12,125 bases of DNA from an uncultured Eubacteriales bacterium (GCA_934446095.1 CAKSDR010000039.1:1-12125); one strand, 5' to 3'. Positions 1 through 7,460 are shown, counted from the first letter of the stretch. Made by a program: numbers and translations. Notes: a model not told the origin generated them from the letters alone.

Positions 1-561
1 GAAGATGGACACGAAGACGAAAAAGAAAACCATAATGCTGACCCGCATATATGGACAAGCATCGAAAACGCAGAAAAAATAGTTCGCACAATATGCGGCG
101 CCGTTTGCGAACTTGACGCCGAAAATGCTCAGTTTTACAAAGAAAACGCTGAAAATTATATCGATAAACTGTCTTCGCTTGACAATGATTTTAAAAAATG
201 TGTGGAAAATGCGGTCCACAAAAAAATATATGTTGCCGGAAAGTTTTCGCTTGCGTATTTTGTGAATGAGTACGGCCTTTCATACCTGTCGCTGTACGAT
301 TCATGCTCGGAGTCTTCCGAGCCGAGTCCCAAAAGACTGAACCTTATGATAAACGAAATAAATGAAAACAATATCAAAGTTGTATTTTATCCGGAACTTT
401 CGGACACAAAAATTGCGGACAGCATTTGTGAAAAAACCTCTGCCTGCGCAAAAGTTTTCCATTCGTGCCACAATTTGTCGAAAAAAGATTTTGAAGACGG
501 CGAAACATATCTTTCACTTATGCAAAAAAACCTTGAAAACCTTGAGGAGGCTTTAAATTGA
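1..561 (+). CDS. znuA: Metal ABC transporter substrate-binding protein (ZnuA/AdcA-like), 3' part
   Basis: This is the C-terminal 186 residues of an extracellular zinc or manganese binding protein of the cluster A-I (ZnuA/TroA) family; the N-terminus and signal peptide lie before the window. The frame is open from base 1. It begins in an acidic, His-containing loop (residues 1-12), then the diagnostic DPHIWTS motif (14-20), whose His is a family metal ligand. The long linker helix follows (21-70), then the C-terminal lobe. Two other ligand positions differ from textbook ZnuA: the usual HxxFxYF is GKFSLAYF here (80-87), and the usual late Asp region reads FHSCHNL. I recall similar motifs from Clostridial homologues, so this looks like a sub-family and not a broken protein. 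The ending G-x-TYLSLMQKNLENL is typical. Its stop overlaps the start of the ATPase gene. Zinc against manganese cannot be settled from sequence. Confidence 0.9.
   Translation, partial: EDGHEDEKENHNADPHIWTSIENAEKIVRTICGAVCELDAENAQFYKENAENYIDKLSSLDNDFKKCVENAVHKKIYVAGKFSLAYFVNEYGLSYLSLYDSCSESSEPSPKRLNLMINEINENNIKVVFYPELSDTKIADSICEKTSACAKVFHSCHNLSKKDFEDGETYLSLMQKNLENLEEALN
544..550 (+). promoter_or_regulatory. RBS for znuC (supports TTG start)
   Basis: GAGGAGG lies 7 nt before the TTG at 558, inside the last codons of the upstream gene. It fixes the unusual TTG start and shows translational coupling: the TGA of znuA (559-561) overlaps the start codon. Confidence 0.85.
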
Positions 562-1274
562 ACCCAATATTTAAAGTGCAAAATTTAACCGTTGCCTATG
601 AAAATATAAATGTTTTGGAAAATATCGGCTTTGAAGTTTTTCCGAAAGATTATCTTTGCATCGTGGGAGAAAACGGCGCCGGAAAAAGCACTCTTGTAAA
701 AACTCTGTTGGGATTTGTTAAAGCAAAGTCGGGGAAAATTGAGTTTTCAGGCGAAAACCCGGTAAGAATAGGATATCTTTCTCAGCAGACGCCGGGTCAG
801 CGCGATTTTCCGGCAACTGTAAACGAGGTTGTGATGCAGGGCTGTATTCCGTCATGCAAACTTTTGAAATTCTACGGAAAAGCGCAGAAAGAAAAAGCAA
901 AAGAGTATATGGAGTACCTCGGAATATACGGCTTAAAAAACAGATCGGTCACGGAACTTTCGGGCGGACAGCGCAGAAGGGTATTTCTTGCAAGAGCGAT
1001 TCTTGCCGCCGAAAAAGTGATAATTCTTGACGAGCCGACATCGGGCCTTAGTTTAAATGCCGCAGACGATTTTTACAAATGCATTGAAAAACTTAACAAG
1101 GAAAAGAATATTACCGTGATCATGGTAACGCACGATATAAAAAATGCGCTTAAATATTCAAACAAAGTTCTTCATCTTGAAAAATCTTCGTATTTTTTCG
1201 GAAGCACGGAAGATTATATAAAGCATGGCATGTCGGAAAATATTCTTAAAAAAAGTGACGGAGAAGAAAGATGA
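558..1274 (+). CDS. znuC: Zinc/manganese ABC transporter ATP-binding protein
   Basis: This is the cytoplasmic ATPase that powers metal import through the permease encoded next to it. The 238-residue length is normal for ZnuC/MntB/TroB. All ABC motifs are present: Walker A GENGAGKST (37-45), Q-loop near Q76-Q77, signature LSGGQ (134-138), Walker B VIILDEPT (154-161) and the switch His in THD (H191). The start is TTG at 558, chosen for the GAGGAGG at 544-550 and because the protein then begins in the usual way just before the first beta strand. The gene overlaps its neighbours on both sides by 4 nt, so the three proteins are probably made in coupled amounts. The family is clear; the exact metal is inferred from the operon only. 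Confidence 0.95.
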   Translation: MNPIFKVQNLTVAYENINVLENIGFEVFPKDYLCIVGENGAGKSTLVKTLLGFVKAKSGKIEFSGENPVRIGYLSQQTPGQRDFPATVNEVVMQGCIPSCKLLKFYGKAQKEKAKEYMEYLGIYGLKNRSVTELSGGQRRRVFLARAILAAEKVIILDEPTSGLSLNAADDFYKCIEKLNKEKNITVIMVTHDIKNALKYSNKVLHLEKSSYFFGSTEDYIKHGMSENILKKSDGEER

Positions 1275-2083
1275 CGGATTTTTTTACTGCATTATTTACA
1301 AACAGCATGCTTTCAAGAGGCGCGCTTGCCGGAGTTCTGGTATCGCTGTGCGCATCGCTTCTTGGGGTAAGCCTTGTTCTTAAAAGATATTCGATGATAG
1401 GCGACGGGCTTTCGCATGTGGCGTTCGGAACGCTGTCGGTTGCCGCGGCTGCAAATATCGCTCCGCTTTATCTTACAATCCCGATAGTTACGATTGCCGC
1501 GTTTTTATTGCTTATAATATCCGAGAGCAGCAAAATAAAGGGAGATTCCGCAATCGCACTTATAGCAAGCACGGCGCTTTCCGCGGGCGTTATAGTATCT
1601 GCTGTCGGCGGCGTCAATATCGATGTAAACAGTTACATGTTCGGAAGCATACTTCTTGTAAGCAAAAGCGACTTTAAGGTATGCATTCTGCTTTCTGCTG
1701 TTGTTTTGACGATGTTTTCGTTTTTTTATAATGCAATATTTTGCATAACATATGACGAAACTTTTTCAAAGGCGTCAGGGATAAAAGTTTTTGCATACAA
1801 GGGTGCGATAGCATTCATGACGGCTCTTACAGTGGTTATCGGCATGAAGATTATGGGTACGCTTATGATATCAAGCCTTATAATTTTTCCTTCGCTTTCG
1901 TCGATGAGGGTATTTAAAAGTTTCAGGGGAGTTGTGATTTCTTCCGGAATAGTTTCCGTCACATGCTTTCTTGCCGGACTTTATTTTTCGTATTTGCTTG
2001 ATTTGCCGACCGGTGCAAGCGTTGTTGCGGCAAACGCCGCGGCATTCCTGATTTTTTTTGCATACGGCAAAATTTCCCGTTGA
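1271..2083 (+). CDS. znuB: Zinc/manganese ABC transporter permease (ABC-3 family)
   Basis: This is the membrane channel of the metal importer, 270 residues, the normal size for ABC-3 (ZnuB/MntC/TroC) permeases. About eight hydrophobic segments are visible along the whole chain. The conserved N-terminal block LKRYSMIGDGLSHVAFG (37-53) and the later stretch with GxKIMGTLMISSLIIFPS, which contacts the ATPase, are both characteristic. The ATG at 1271 overlaps the znuC stop (ATGA), with a GGAG-type ribosome site at about 1260-1263. The last codons run straight into the -35 box of the next promoter. No Zur-type operator is seen here because the operon promoter lies before the window. Confidence 0.95.
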   Translation: MTDFFTALFTNSMLSRGALAGVLVSLCASLLGVSLVLKRYSMIGDGLSHVAFGTLSVAAAANIAPLYLTIPIVTIAAFLLLIISESSKIKGDSAIALIASTALSAGVIVSAVGGVNIDVNSYMFGSILLVSKSDFKVCILLSAVVLTMFSFFYNAIFCITYDETFSKASGIKVFAYKGAIAFMTALTVVIGMKIMGTLMISSLIIFPSLSSMRVFKSFRGVVISSGIVSVTCFLAGLYFSYLLDLPTGASVVAANAAAFLIFFAYGKISR

Positions 2084-2108
2084 CAAAAGAGAAAAGTTAT
2101 TGTATAAT
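2080..2108 (+). promoter_or_regulatory. Sigma-A promoter for the DUF177 gene
   Basis: TTGACA (2080-2085), a 17-nt spacer and TATAAT (2103-2108) match the consensus exactly. The -35 box overlaps the stop codon of znuB. Transcription should start near 2115, giving a leader of about 30 nt. No terminator is seen between znuB and this promoter, so znu read-through may add to expression. Confidence 0.88.
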
Positions 2109-2145
2109 TTAATCTGTTTTCGGAACGCTTTACGGAGGAAAATTT

Positions 2146-2685
2146 ATGAAAAAAAACGAGGAAAATGTAATTTTGGATCTTTTGCCGCTTTATTCCGGCG
2201 CAAAAGAAAAAATTGAGTTTTCATTCCTGCTTTTTCCGGAATTTTCCAAGGGTACCGATTTGAATTTCAAAGACGGAGTTGCAGTTTCCGGAAGCGTTGT
2301 TCAGAGAGCCTCCGGAAAAACAAAGGAAAAAGGCTTTACGGAACTTCGCATATCCGAAAAGGGCGTATACCATACAAGATGCGCAAGATGCTGCGAAGAC
2401 GTATGCAAAACGCTTGATATTTCCGGAACCCAGATAATTGTTTCGAAACTGCAGGACGATGAAGAAGACGAAAATTATATTCTTGCATGCGACGATAAGA
2501 TAAATCTTACGCAGACGGCAAGTGAATTTTTATTCTGCAACCTTCCTTATAAAGTTTTATGCAAAGACGGCTGCAAGGGATTGTGCCCCATGTGCGGAGA
2601 AAACCTAAATACCGGTTCGTGCCGTTGCAAAAACGAAAATATTGACCCAAGACTTGCAATTTTAAAAAAATTACTTGACAAATGA
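2146..2685 (+). CDS. DUF177 (YceD/YlbN) family protein
   Basis: This is a 179-residue protein of the DUF177 family, named YceD in E. coli and YlbN in Bacillus, and nearly always encoded just before rpmF. E. coli YceD affects 23S rRNA accumulation; the molecular role in Firmicutes is not known to me. The family hallmarks are present: a CARCC cluster in the middle (C79, C82, C83), and a C-terminal zinc-ribbon-like part with C139, C143, C147, C150, C159 and C161 around the GLCPMCGENLN motif, ending in DPRLAILKKLL. The start is ATG 2146 with GGAGG at 2134-2138, 7 nt upstream. It has its own strong promoter and is followed by a separate promoter for rpmF. Confidence 0.93.
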   Translation: MKKNEENVILDLLPLYSGAKEKIEFSFLLFPEFSKGTDLNFKDGVAVSGSVVQRASGKTKEKGFTELRISEKGVYHTRCARCCEDVCKTLDISGTQIIVSKLQDDEEDENYILACDDKINLTQTASEFLFCNLPYKVLCKDGCKGLCPMCGENLNTGSCRCKNENIDPRLAILKKLLDK

Positions 2686-2703
2686 TAAAATAAGATGTAT
2701 AAT
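2675..2703 (+). promoter_or_regulatory. Sigma-A promoter for rpmF
   Basis: TTGACA (2675-2680), a 17-nt spacer and TATAAT (2698-2703) match the consensus exactly. The -35 box lies in the last codons of the DUF177 gene. The predicted start near 2710 gives a leader of about 50 nt before the rpmF ATG. Confidence 0.88.
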
Positions 2704-2760
2704 TATTCGTCAGCAGATTATGCAATGAATTTTTTGATATATACTAAGGAGGTTTTTCTA

Positions 2761-2961
2761 ATGGCAGTACCAAAGAGAAAAGTGTCAAAGGCAAGAAGAG
2801 ATAAAAGACGCAGCAATGTTTGGAAACTTTCGATTCCGGGCTTTACAAAGTGCCCGAAATGCGGAGAATTCAATCTTTCACATAGAGTTTGCAGAAACTG
2901 TAAAACATATGCCGGCAAGGATTATTCCGACGCCAAGGTGAAAGCAGAAGCAAAGGCTTAA
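2761..2961 (+). CDS. rpmF: 50S ribosomal protein L32 (zinc-ribbon form)
   Basis: This is ribosomal protein bL32, 66 residues. It begins with the classic MAVPKRKVSKARRDKRRS and carries a full zinc ribbon, C31-x2-C34 and C44-x2-C47. It is therefore the zinc-containing (C+) form and not the zinc-free paralogue that some bacteria make when starved. The start is ATG 2761, preceded by AAGGAGG at 2746-2752. A longer in-frame reading from 2695 is ruled out because it would start before the promoter's -10 box. The C-terminal extension after the ribbon is Lys/Ala-rich. The gene has its own promoter and a terminator directly after it, and lies 3' of DUF177 as in most bacteria. Confidence 0.98.
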   Translation: MAVPKRKVSKARRDKRRSNVWKLSIPGFTKCPKCGEFNLSHRVCRNCKTYAGKDYSDAKVKAEAKA

Positions 2962-3006
2962 ACGCTGATTGTTTTTGAATAAGTTGAAATAGCACGCAAG
3001 AAAACG

Positions 3007-3040
3007 GAGGAGGACTGCAAAATTGTTCTTCTCTTTTTTT
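3007..3040 (+). terminator. Rho-independent terminator after rpmF
   Basis: GAGGAGGAC (3007-3015) pairs with GTTCTTCTC (3025-3033) over 9 bp including two G-U pairs, with a 9-nt loop, followed by a run of seven T. It lies 45 nt after the rpmF stop and just before the DUF512 gene. Confidence 0.75.
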
Positions 3041-3051
3041 ATAACTTTTTC

Positions 3052-3057
3052 GGGGAG
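3052..3057 (+). promoter_or_regulatory. RBS that sets the DUF512 start
   Basis: GGGGAG lies 8 nt before TTG 3066. An in-frame GTG at 3057 overlaps this site and would have no ribosome site of its own, so TTG 3066 is the better start. Confidence 0.65.
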
Positions 3058-3065
3058 TGAAAATT

Positions 3066-4382
3066 TTGGTAAGAATAAAAAGCGTACTTCCGAATTCTCT
3101 GTGCGCTAAGGCGGGAATTTGTGAAAATGATTTTTTAATAAAAGTGAACGGCAACGAGATTACCGACGTTCTTGACTATAAATATTACACTTCCGACAAA
3201 AAACTTACGCTTTTATTATCAAGAAACGACGTTCCTTTTGAAAAAGAAATCAGAAAAAAAGACGAGTACGACGATCTTGGGCTTGAATTTGAAAGTTACC
3301 TTATGGACAAGCAGCATTGCTGCAAAAACAAATGTATCTTTTGCTTTATCGACCAGAATCCGTGCGGCATGAGGGATACTGTCTATTTTAAGGACGATGA
3401 TTCGAGAATGTCTTTCTTTTACGGGAATTATGTAACTCTTACAAACCTTTCGCAAAAGGATATAGACAGAATAATAAAGATGAGAATTTCTCCCGTTAAT
3501 ATCTCTGTTCATACGACAAATCCGGAACTTCGGGTAAAAATGATGAAAAATAAGTTTGCTGGAGAAAGTTTAAAATACCTTGACGATTTTTATAAAGGAC
3601 AGATTATGATGAACTGCCAAATCGTTTTGTGTAAAAATGTAAATGACGGAAAGGAACTCGAAAGGTCGCTTTCGGACCTTGCAAAATACTATCCGTTTGT
3701 GGAAAGCATAGCCGTTGTGCCGTCGGGACTTACCTGTTACAGGGAAGGACTTTTTAAACTTGAAGAATTTTCGCCGGACGACTGCAATGAAGTTATTTCA
3801 ATAATAGATAAATACGGCGCCGAAAATCTTGAAAAATTCGGAACAAGACTTGTTTATGCTTCGGATGAATGGTATGTAAGGGCGGGAAAAAACATTCCAA
3901 AATCTGATTACTACGAAGAATATATGCAACTTGAAAACGGCGTCGGCATGATAAGATCTATGTCTGATGAAATAGACGACGAAATAGACTACCTTTCGGA
4001 AATCGGATTTTTACCGGAAAAAGACAGGAAAGTGTCTGTGGTAACGGGTGAGGCTGCATATAAATTTATTTCTGAGTCTGTTGAAAAAATAAAAAATAAA
4101 TGGTATAATTTTAATTGCAGCGTATATCTTGCCAAAAATCTGTTTTTTGGCGGCGGAGTTACCGTCGCGGGTCTTCTTACCGGCAGCGACCTTGTATCCG
4201 CACTTTCGGACAAAGATCTCGGAAATACTCTTTTTATACCGTCCGTTATGCTGCGTCACGAGAAAGATAAATTTCTTGACGATATGACAGTCCCTGAACT
4301 TTCGGAAAAACTCGGAGTCGAAATCTGCGATATTTCAAACGACGGCCGCGAGTTTACCGACAAAATTCTGGGATACAGATAA
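3066..4382 (+). CDS. DUF512 family PDZ/radical-SAM-like protein
   Basis: This is a 438-residue DUF512 protein, a family widespread in Clostridia and cyanobacteria and commonly found just before der; its substrate is unknown. An N-terminal PDZ-like domain (about 1-75, opening VRIKSVLPNSLCAKAGI) is followed by a radical-SAM-type cluster motif C86-x3-C90-x2-C93 within CKNKCIFCFIDQ. The DUF512 domain occupies the C-terminal half, with FFGGGVTVAGLLTGSDL (360-376) and an SVMLRHE block near 393-399. The cluster spacing is that of true radical SAM enzymes, so binding of [4Fe-4S] and S-adenosylmethionine is likely but inferred. TTG 3066 is preferred over GTG 3057 because of GGGGAG at 3052-3057. No promoter is seen between the rpmF terminator and this start, so it depends on read-through or on a weak promoter I cannot see. 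Confidence 0.93.
   Translation: MVRIKSVLPNSLCAKAGICENDFLIKVNGNEITDVLDYKYYTSDKKLTLLLSRNDVPFEKEIRKKDEYDDLGLEFESYLMDKQHCCKNKCIFCFIDQNPCGMRDTVYFKDDDSRMSFFYGNYVTLTNLSQKDIDRIIKMRISPVNISVHTTNPELRVKMMKNKFAGESLKYLDDFYKGQIMMNCQIVLCKNVNDGKELERSLSDLAKYYPFVESIAVVPSGLTCYREGLFKLEEFSPDDCNEVISIIDKYGAENLEKFGTRLVYASDEWYVRAGKNIPKSDYYEEYMQLENGVGMIRSMSDEIDDEIDYLSEIGFLPEKDRKVSVVTGEAAYKFISESVEKIKNKWYNFNCSVYLAKNLFFGGGVTVAGLLTGSDLVSALSDKDLGNTLFIPSVMLRHEKDKFLDDMTVPELSEKLGVEICDISNDGREFTDKILGYR
4081..4109 (+). promoter_or_regulatory. Promoter-like sequence inside DUF512, facing der
   Basis: TTGAAA (4081-4086), a 17-nt spacer and an extended -10 TGG-TATAAT (TATAAT at 4104-4109) lie inside the coding sequence of DUF512. 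Transcription would begin near 4116 and give der a leader of about 300 nt. The match is strong, but it sits in codons for VEKIKNKWYNF, so part may be chance. Confidence 0.5.
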
Positions 4383-4396
4383 ATTTTTAAACAGCC

Positions 4397-4403
4397 AAAG
4401 GAG
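4397..4403 (+). promoter_or_regulatory. RBS for der (supports TTG start)
   Basis: AAAGGAG lies 8 nt before TTG 4412. The encoded protein then starts SKPIVAIVGRPNVGKST, as Der proteins usually do, with no alternative ATG nearby. Confidence 0.85.
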
Positions 4404-4411
4404 TTTTTGTT

Positions 4412-5743
4412 TTGTCAAAACCGATTGTTGCAATTGTCGGAAGACCTAATGTTGGGAAAAGCACTTTTTTTAATAAACTTACCGGCAAAAGAATTTCTAT
4501 TGTAGAGGATATTCCCGGTGTTACAAGGGACAGGATATATTATGAAACCGACTGGAACGGCAGGAGTATTATGCTTGTCGATACCGGAGGAATAGAACCC
4601 GATACAAACGATATTATAATGTCTCATATAAAAATGCAGGCTCAGATTGCAATAGAAAGCGCCGATGTTATCGTATTCATGTGTGATTTTAAAGCGGGAG
4701 TTACAGCCGACGACAAGGAAATTGCAAATATGCTTAGAAAAAGTTCAAAGCCGGTTGTCCTTTGTGTAAATAAAATGGATAAAATAGGGGATACACCGCT
4801 TGAGTTTTATGAATTTTACGAACTCGGACTCGGCGAGCCCATTGCTCTTTCTTCGGTTCACGGAACCGGCTCCGGAGACGTTCTTGAAAAAGTCTGCGAA
4901 TACCTTCCTGAAAAAGAGCAGGATGAACAGGAGGACGACACTGTAAAAGTTGCGGTAATAGGGAAACCAAACGCCGGAAAAAGTTCGCTTGTAAATAAAA
5001 TACTCGGAGAAGACCGAATGATAGTGTCGGATATTGCCGGCACAACAAGGGACGCTATTGACTCGAATGTTGAAAATTCTTTCGGAAAATATGTTTTTAT
5101 TGATACTGCAGGTATCAGAAAAAGCGGAAAAATTGAAGACAGCATAGAGAGATACAGCGTTTTCCGCGCGCAACTCGCAGTTGAGCGTTCCGATGTGTGT
5201 ATTATAATGATTGACGCCACAAAAGGCGTTACGGCACAGGATGAAAGAATCGCAGGAATTGCGCACGAAAACGGCAAAGCCTCAATTATTGCTGTCAATA
5301 AATGGGACCTCGTTGAAAAAGACGGCAAGACGCTTGATAATATGCGCAAGGATATATATGCGGCTCTTTCATATATGACATATGCCCCCGTTCTTTTTAT
5401 ATCAGCAAAGACGGGGCAGAGAATTGACAGAATCTTTGAACTTGTAAATTATGTCAATAATCAGTCGGCAATGCGTATATCGACAGGAATGCTGAATGAT
5501 GTCATAAACGATGCGATAACAAGGGTGCAGCCGCCGTCAGACAAAGGCAAAAGACTTAAAATATATTATGCAACGCAGACCGGAGTCAAGGCCCCCACGT
5601 TTGTAATTTTCTGCAACAGCGCGCAACTTTTCCACTTTTCTTATCAAAGATATATTGAAAACCGGCTGCGTGAAACATTCGGGTTTGAGGGCACGCCTAT
5701 AAAAATCATTATTCGTGAAAAAGGCGACGACGAAAAACAATAA
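4412..5743 (+). CDS. der: Ribosome-associated GTPase Der (EngA)
   Basis: Der is an essential GTPase with two tandem G domains that acts in 50S subunit assembly. The 443 residues are full length. G domain 1 shows GRPNVGKST (10-18), DTGG (57-60) and NKMD (120-123). After an acidic linker (about 167-177), G domain 2 shows GKPNAGKSS (184-192), DTAG (231-234), NKWD (296-299) and SAK (331-333). The C-terminal KH-like domain covers about 355-436. The gene uses a TTG start with a good ribosome site. It sits between DUF512 and plsY, a familiar Clostridial order, and its stop is 12 nt from the plsY start, so the two are co-transcribed. Nothing in it is unusual. Confidence 0.98.
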   Translation: MSKPIVAIVGRPNVGKSTFFNKLTGKRISIVEDIPGVTRDRIYYETDWNGRSIMLVDTGGIEPDTNDIIMSHIKMQAQIAIESADVIVFMCDFKAGVTADDKEIANMLRKSSKPVVLCVNKMDKIGDTPLEFYEFYELGLGEPIALSSVHGTGSGDVLEKVCEYLPEKEQDEQEDDTVKVAVIGKPNAGKSSLVNKILGEDRMIVSDIAGTTRDAIDSNVENSFGKYVFIDTAGIRKSGKIEDSIERYSVFRAQLAVERSDVCIIMIDATKGVTAQDERIAGIAHENGKASIIAVNKWDLVEKDGKTLDNMRKDIYAALSYMTYAPVLFISAKTGQRIDRIFELVNYVNNQSAMRISTGMLNDVINDAITRVQPPSDKGKRLKIYYATQTGVKAPTFVIFCNSAQLFHFSYQRYIENRLRETFGFEGTPIKIIIREKGDDEKQ

Positions 5744-5755
5744 GGGGGATTCTGC

Positions 5756-6475
5756 ATGAACTTTTTGGATTTGCTTGCAAACGGAGTTGTTCCGAAATAT
5801 TCCACTGACATTCTGCTTCTTGTTTTGGGATATATACTCTGCGCGCTTTTGGGATATACTCTCGGAAGTTTGAATTTTGCACTTATAATTTCAAAAACCA
5901 AATACCATGACGATATAAGAAAGTACGGAAGCAAAAACGCGGGCATGACAAACATGCTGCGTACGTATGGCAAAAAAGACGCCGCGCTTACTTTTCTCGG
6001 GGACGCATTGAAGACCGCGCTTGCAATTTTTTTGGGAATGCTGATTATGGGAAGATATAACGGCGGAAATTACATGTGCGCGATATTTGCAATTATTGGG
6101 CATATATTCCCATGCTTTTTCGGCTTTCGCGGCGGAAAAGGTGTGGTTGCCGCAGCGGTTACAATACTTATGCTAAATCCGATTGCCTTTGCGGTAATTA
6201 TTGTCATGTTTGTAATTATAGTTGCAATTTCAAAGTATATTTCATTGGGCTCTGTTATCTGCGCTATGGCATATCCTCTTGTTATAAACGTGCTGTCCGC
6301 GCCTGCGGAAAAAGGTACTGCGTCTATTTTTGCTCTGATAATCTCGATAATCGTAATTATAATGCACAAAGATAATATAAAACGCCTTATGACCGGAAAA
6401 GAATCAAAAATATCTCTCGGCAAGAAGAAAACGAAGAAATTTACCGTGTCACAGGAAAACAAAAACAATAAATAA
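5756..6475 (+). CDS. plsY: Acyl-phosphate:glycerol-3-phosphate acyltransferase PlsY
   Basis: PlsY is an integral membrane enzyme that moves an acyl group from acyl-phosphate to glycerol-3-phosphate, the first step of phospholipid synthesis in most Gram-positive bacteria. All three family motifs are visible: motif 1 starting G37-S38 and running through DIRKYGSKNAGMTNMLR (53-69), motif 2 HIFPCFFGFRGGKGV (116-130), and motif 3 N207-x2-R210 with GKES (214-217). About seven hydrophobic segments are seen. It has 239 residues; the Lys-rich tail after 217 makes it somewhat longer than the common ~200-residue form. The start is ATG 5756 with a GGGGGA-type ribosome site near 5744-5749. Confidence 0.96.
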   Translation: MNFLDLLANGVVPKYSTDILLLVLGYILCALLGYTLGSLNFALIISKTKYHDDIRKYGSKNAGMTNMLRTYGKKDAALTFLGDALKTALAIFLGMLIMGRYNGGNYMCAIFAIIGHIFPCFFGFRGGKGVVAAAVTILMLNPIAFAVIIVMFVIIVAISKYISLGSVICAMAYPLVINVLSAPAEKGTASIFALIISIIVIIMHKDNIKRLMTGKESKISLGKKKTKKFTVSQENKNNK

Positions 6476-6488
6476 AGAGTTGTTTGAA

Positions 6489-7448
6489 ATGCGGGACAAA
6501 AATTTTGATTTTAAAAAAGAAAATGATAAAATTCTTCTGAATTTGAAAAAAGAGGATATAAAATCCGGCACGGAAATTACGGCCGGAAAAAAAACGTTCG
6601 GGAGATTTGCTTCTGCGTTTTTCTATGTTCTTTGCTCACTGCTGCTTTTATACGGGGTATCAAAAGTGGCCTTCGAACTGATTTCCTACAGAAAGGCCGA
6701 TAATATATATCAGAACATAAGAGATGCGTTTTATAACGGAACCGGCTTTTTGGACAATACAAAACTCGGGTATCTTTCAAAACCCGACAATGTTCTGCGC
6801 GAAACAAAACTTGTTACGGACTCCGCTGATAAAATTTCTGTTGAAAATGACAAAAGTTCGCTTCAAACGGACCTCGAGATAATACTTCCAAACATACAAA
6901 GACTGAAAAATATAAATAAGAACGCATTCGGCTGGATAAAAATTGAGGGCACGAGAGTCGATTATCCGGTTATGCAGGGGAATGACAACGAGTTTTATTT
7001 AAGCCACGGTCCAGACAGATCATACCTTATTTCAGGTTCGATTTTTCTCGACTGCAATAACAGCCAAAAAATAAAAAACAACAGAAACACCTGCGTTTAC
7101 GGCCATAATATGAGCGACGGAACAATGTTTCAGACAATAATGAATTTTAAGGATAAAAAGATTTTCGACAGTTGTAAAATTGAATTTCTGACATCTGACG
7201 GGATTTATTTATATACTCCGTTTTCCGCATATGAGGCGGAGGCGGAATACAATTTTTTTCAGACGGATTTTTACAGCGACCAAGAATTTTTATCTTTTGT
7301 TGACAGCATAAAACAGCCTTCCATGCATTATTCTGCGATAACTCCGGGTGCCGGCGACAAGATAATTACGCTTATGACATGTACAAATTCCGTTATAAAC
7401 AAAAGATTTGTGGTGCATGGAATTCTTTCGGAATATATAGAAAAATAA
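6489..7448 (+). CDS. srtB: Class B sortase
   Basis: Sortases are membrane-anchored cysteine transpeptidases that cut a C-terminal sorting signal and link proteins to the cell wall. This one has 319 residues: a charged cytoplasmic N-terminus, one membrane helix (about 41-65), a linker, and a catalytic domain from about 130. The catalytic triad is clear: His206 in YGHNMSDGTMF, Cys298 in LMTCTNS and Arg306 in NKRFVVHG. The DYPVMQ (159-163) and GHNMSDG motifs, and the long insert between His and Cys, fit class B. An in-frame TTG at 6480 is possible, but AAAGAG (6474-6479) is spaced for ATG 6489. It begins 13 nt after plsY and is probably in the same transcript. No protein with a recognisable sorting signal is encoded in the window, so its substrate is elsewhere. 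Confidence 0.93.
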   Translation: MRDKNFDFKKENDKILLNLKKEDIKSGTEITAGKKTFGRFASAFFYVLCSLLLLYGVSKVAFELISYRKADNIYQNIRDAFYNGTGFLDNTKLGYLSKPDNVLRETKLVTDSADKISVENDKSSLQTDLEIILPNIQRLKNINKNAFGWIKIEGTRVDYPVMQGNDNEFYLSHGPDRSYLISGSIFLDCNNSQKIKNNRNTCVYGHNMSDGTMFQTIMNFKDKKIFDSCKIEFLTSDGIYLYTPFSAYEAEAEYNFFQTDFYSDQEFLSFVDSIKQPSMHYSAITPGAGDKIITLMTCTNSVINKRFVVHGILSEYIEK

Positions 7449-7460
7449 AAGGAGAACATA

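Noticed and set aside
2695..2760. Longer start for rpmF
   Set aside because: It would begin before the -10 box of the rpmF promoter; the MAVPKRK start with AAGGAGG is standard for L32.
4745..5349. Long antisense open frames (173 and 163 codons) opposite der
   Set aside because: They mirror the codon pattern of der, lack ribosome sites and show no recognisable domain; der itself is certain.
6070..6468. 132-codon minus-strand open frame opposite plsY
   Set aside because: It is the complement of membrane-helix codons in PlsY and has no independent support.
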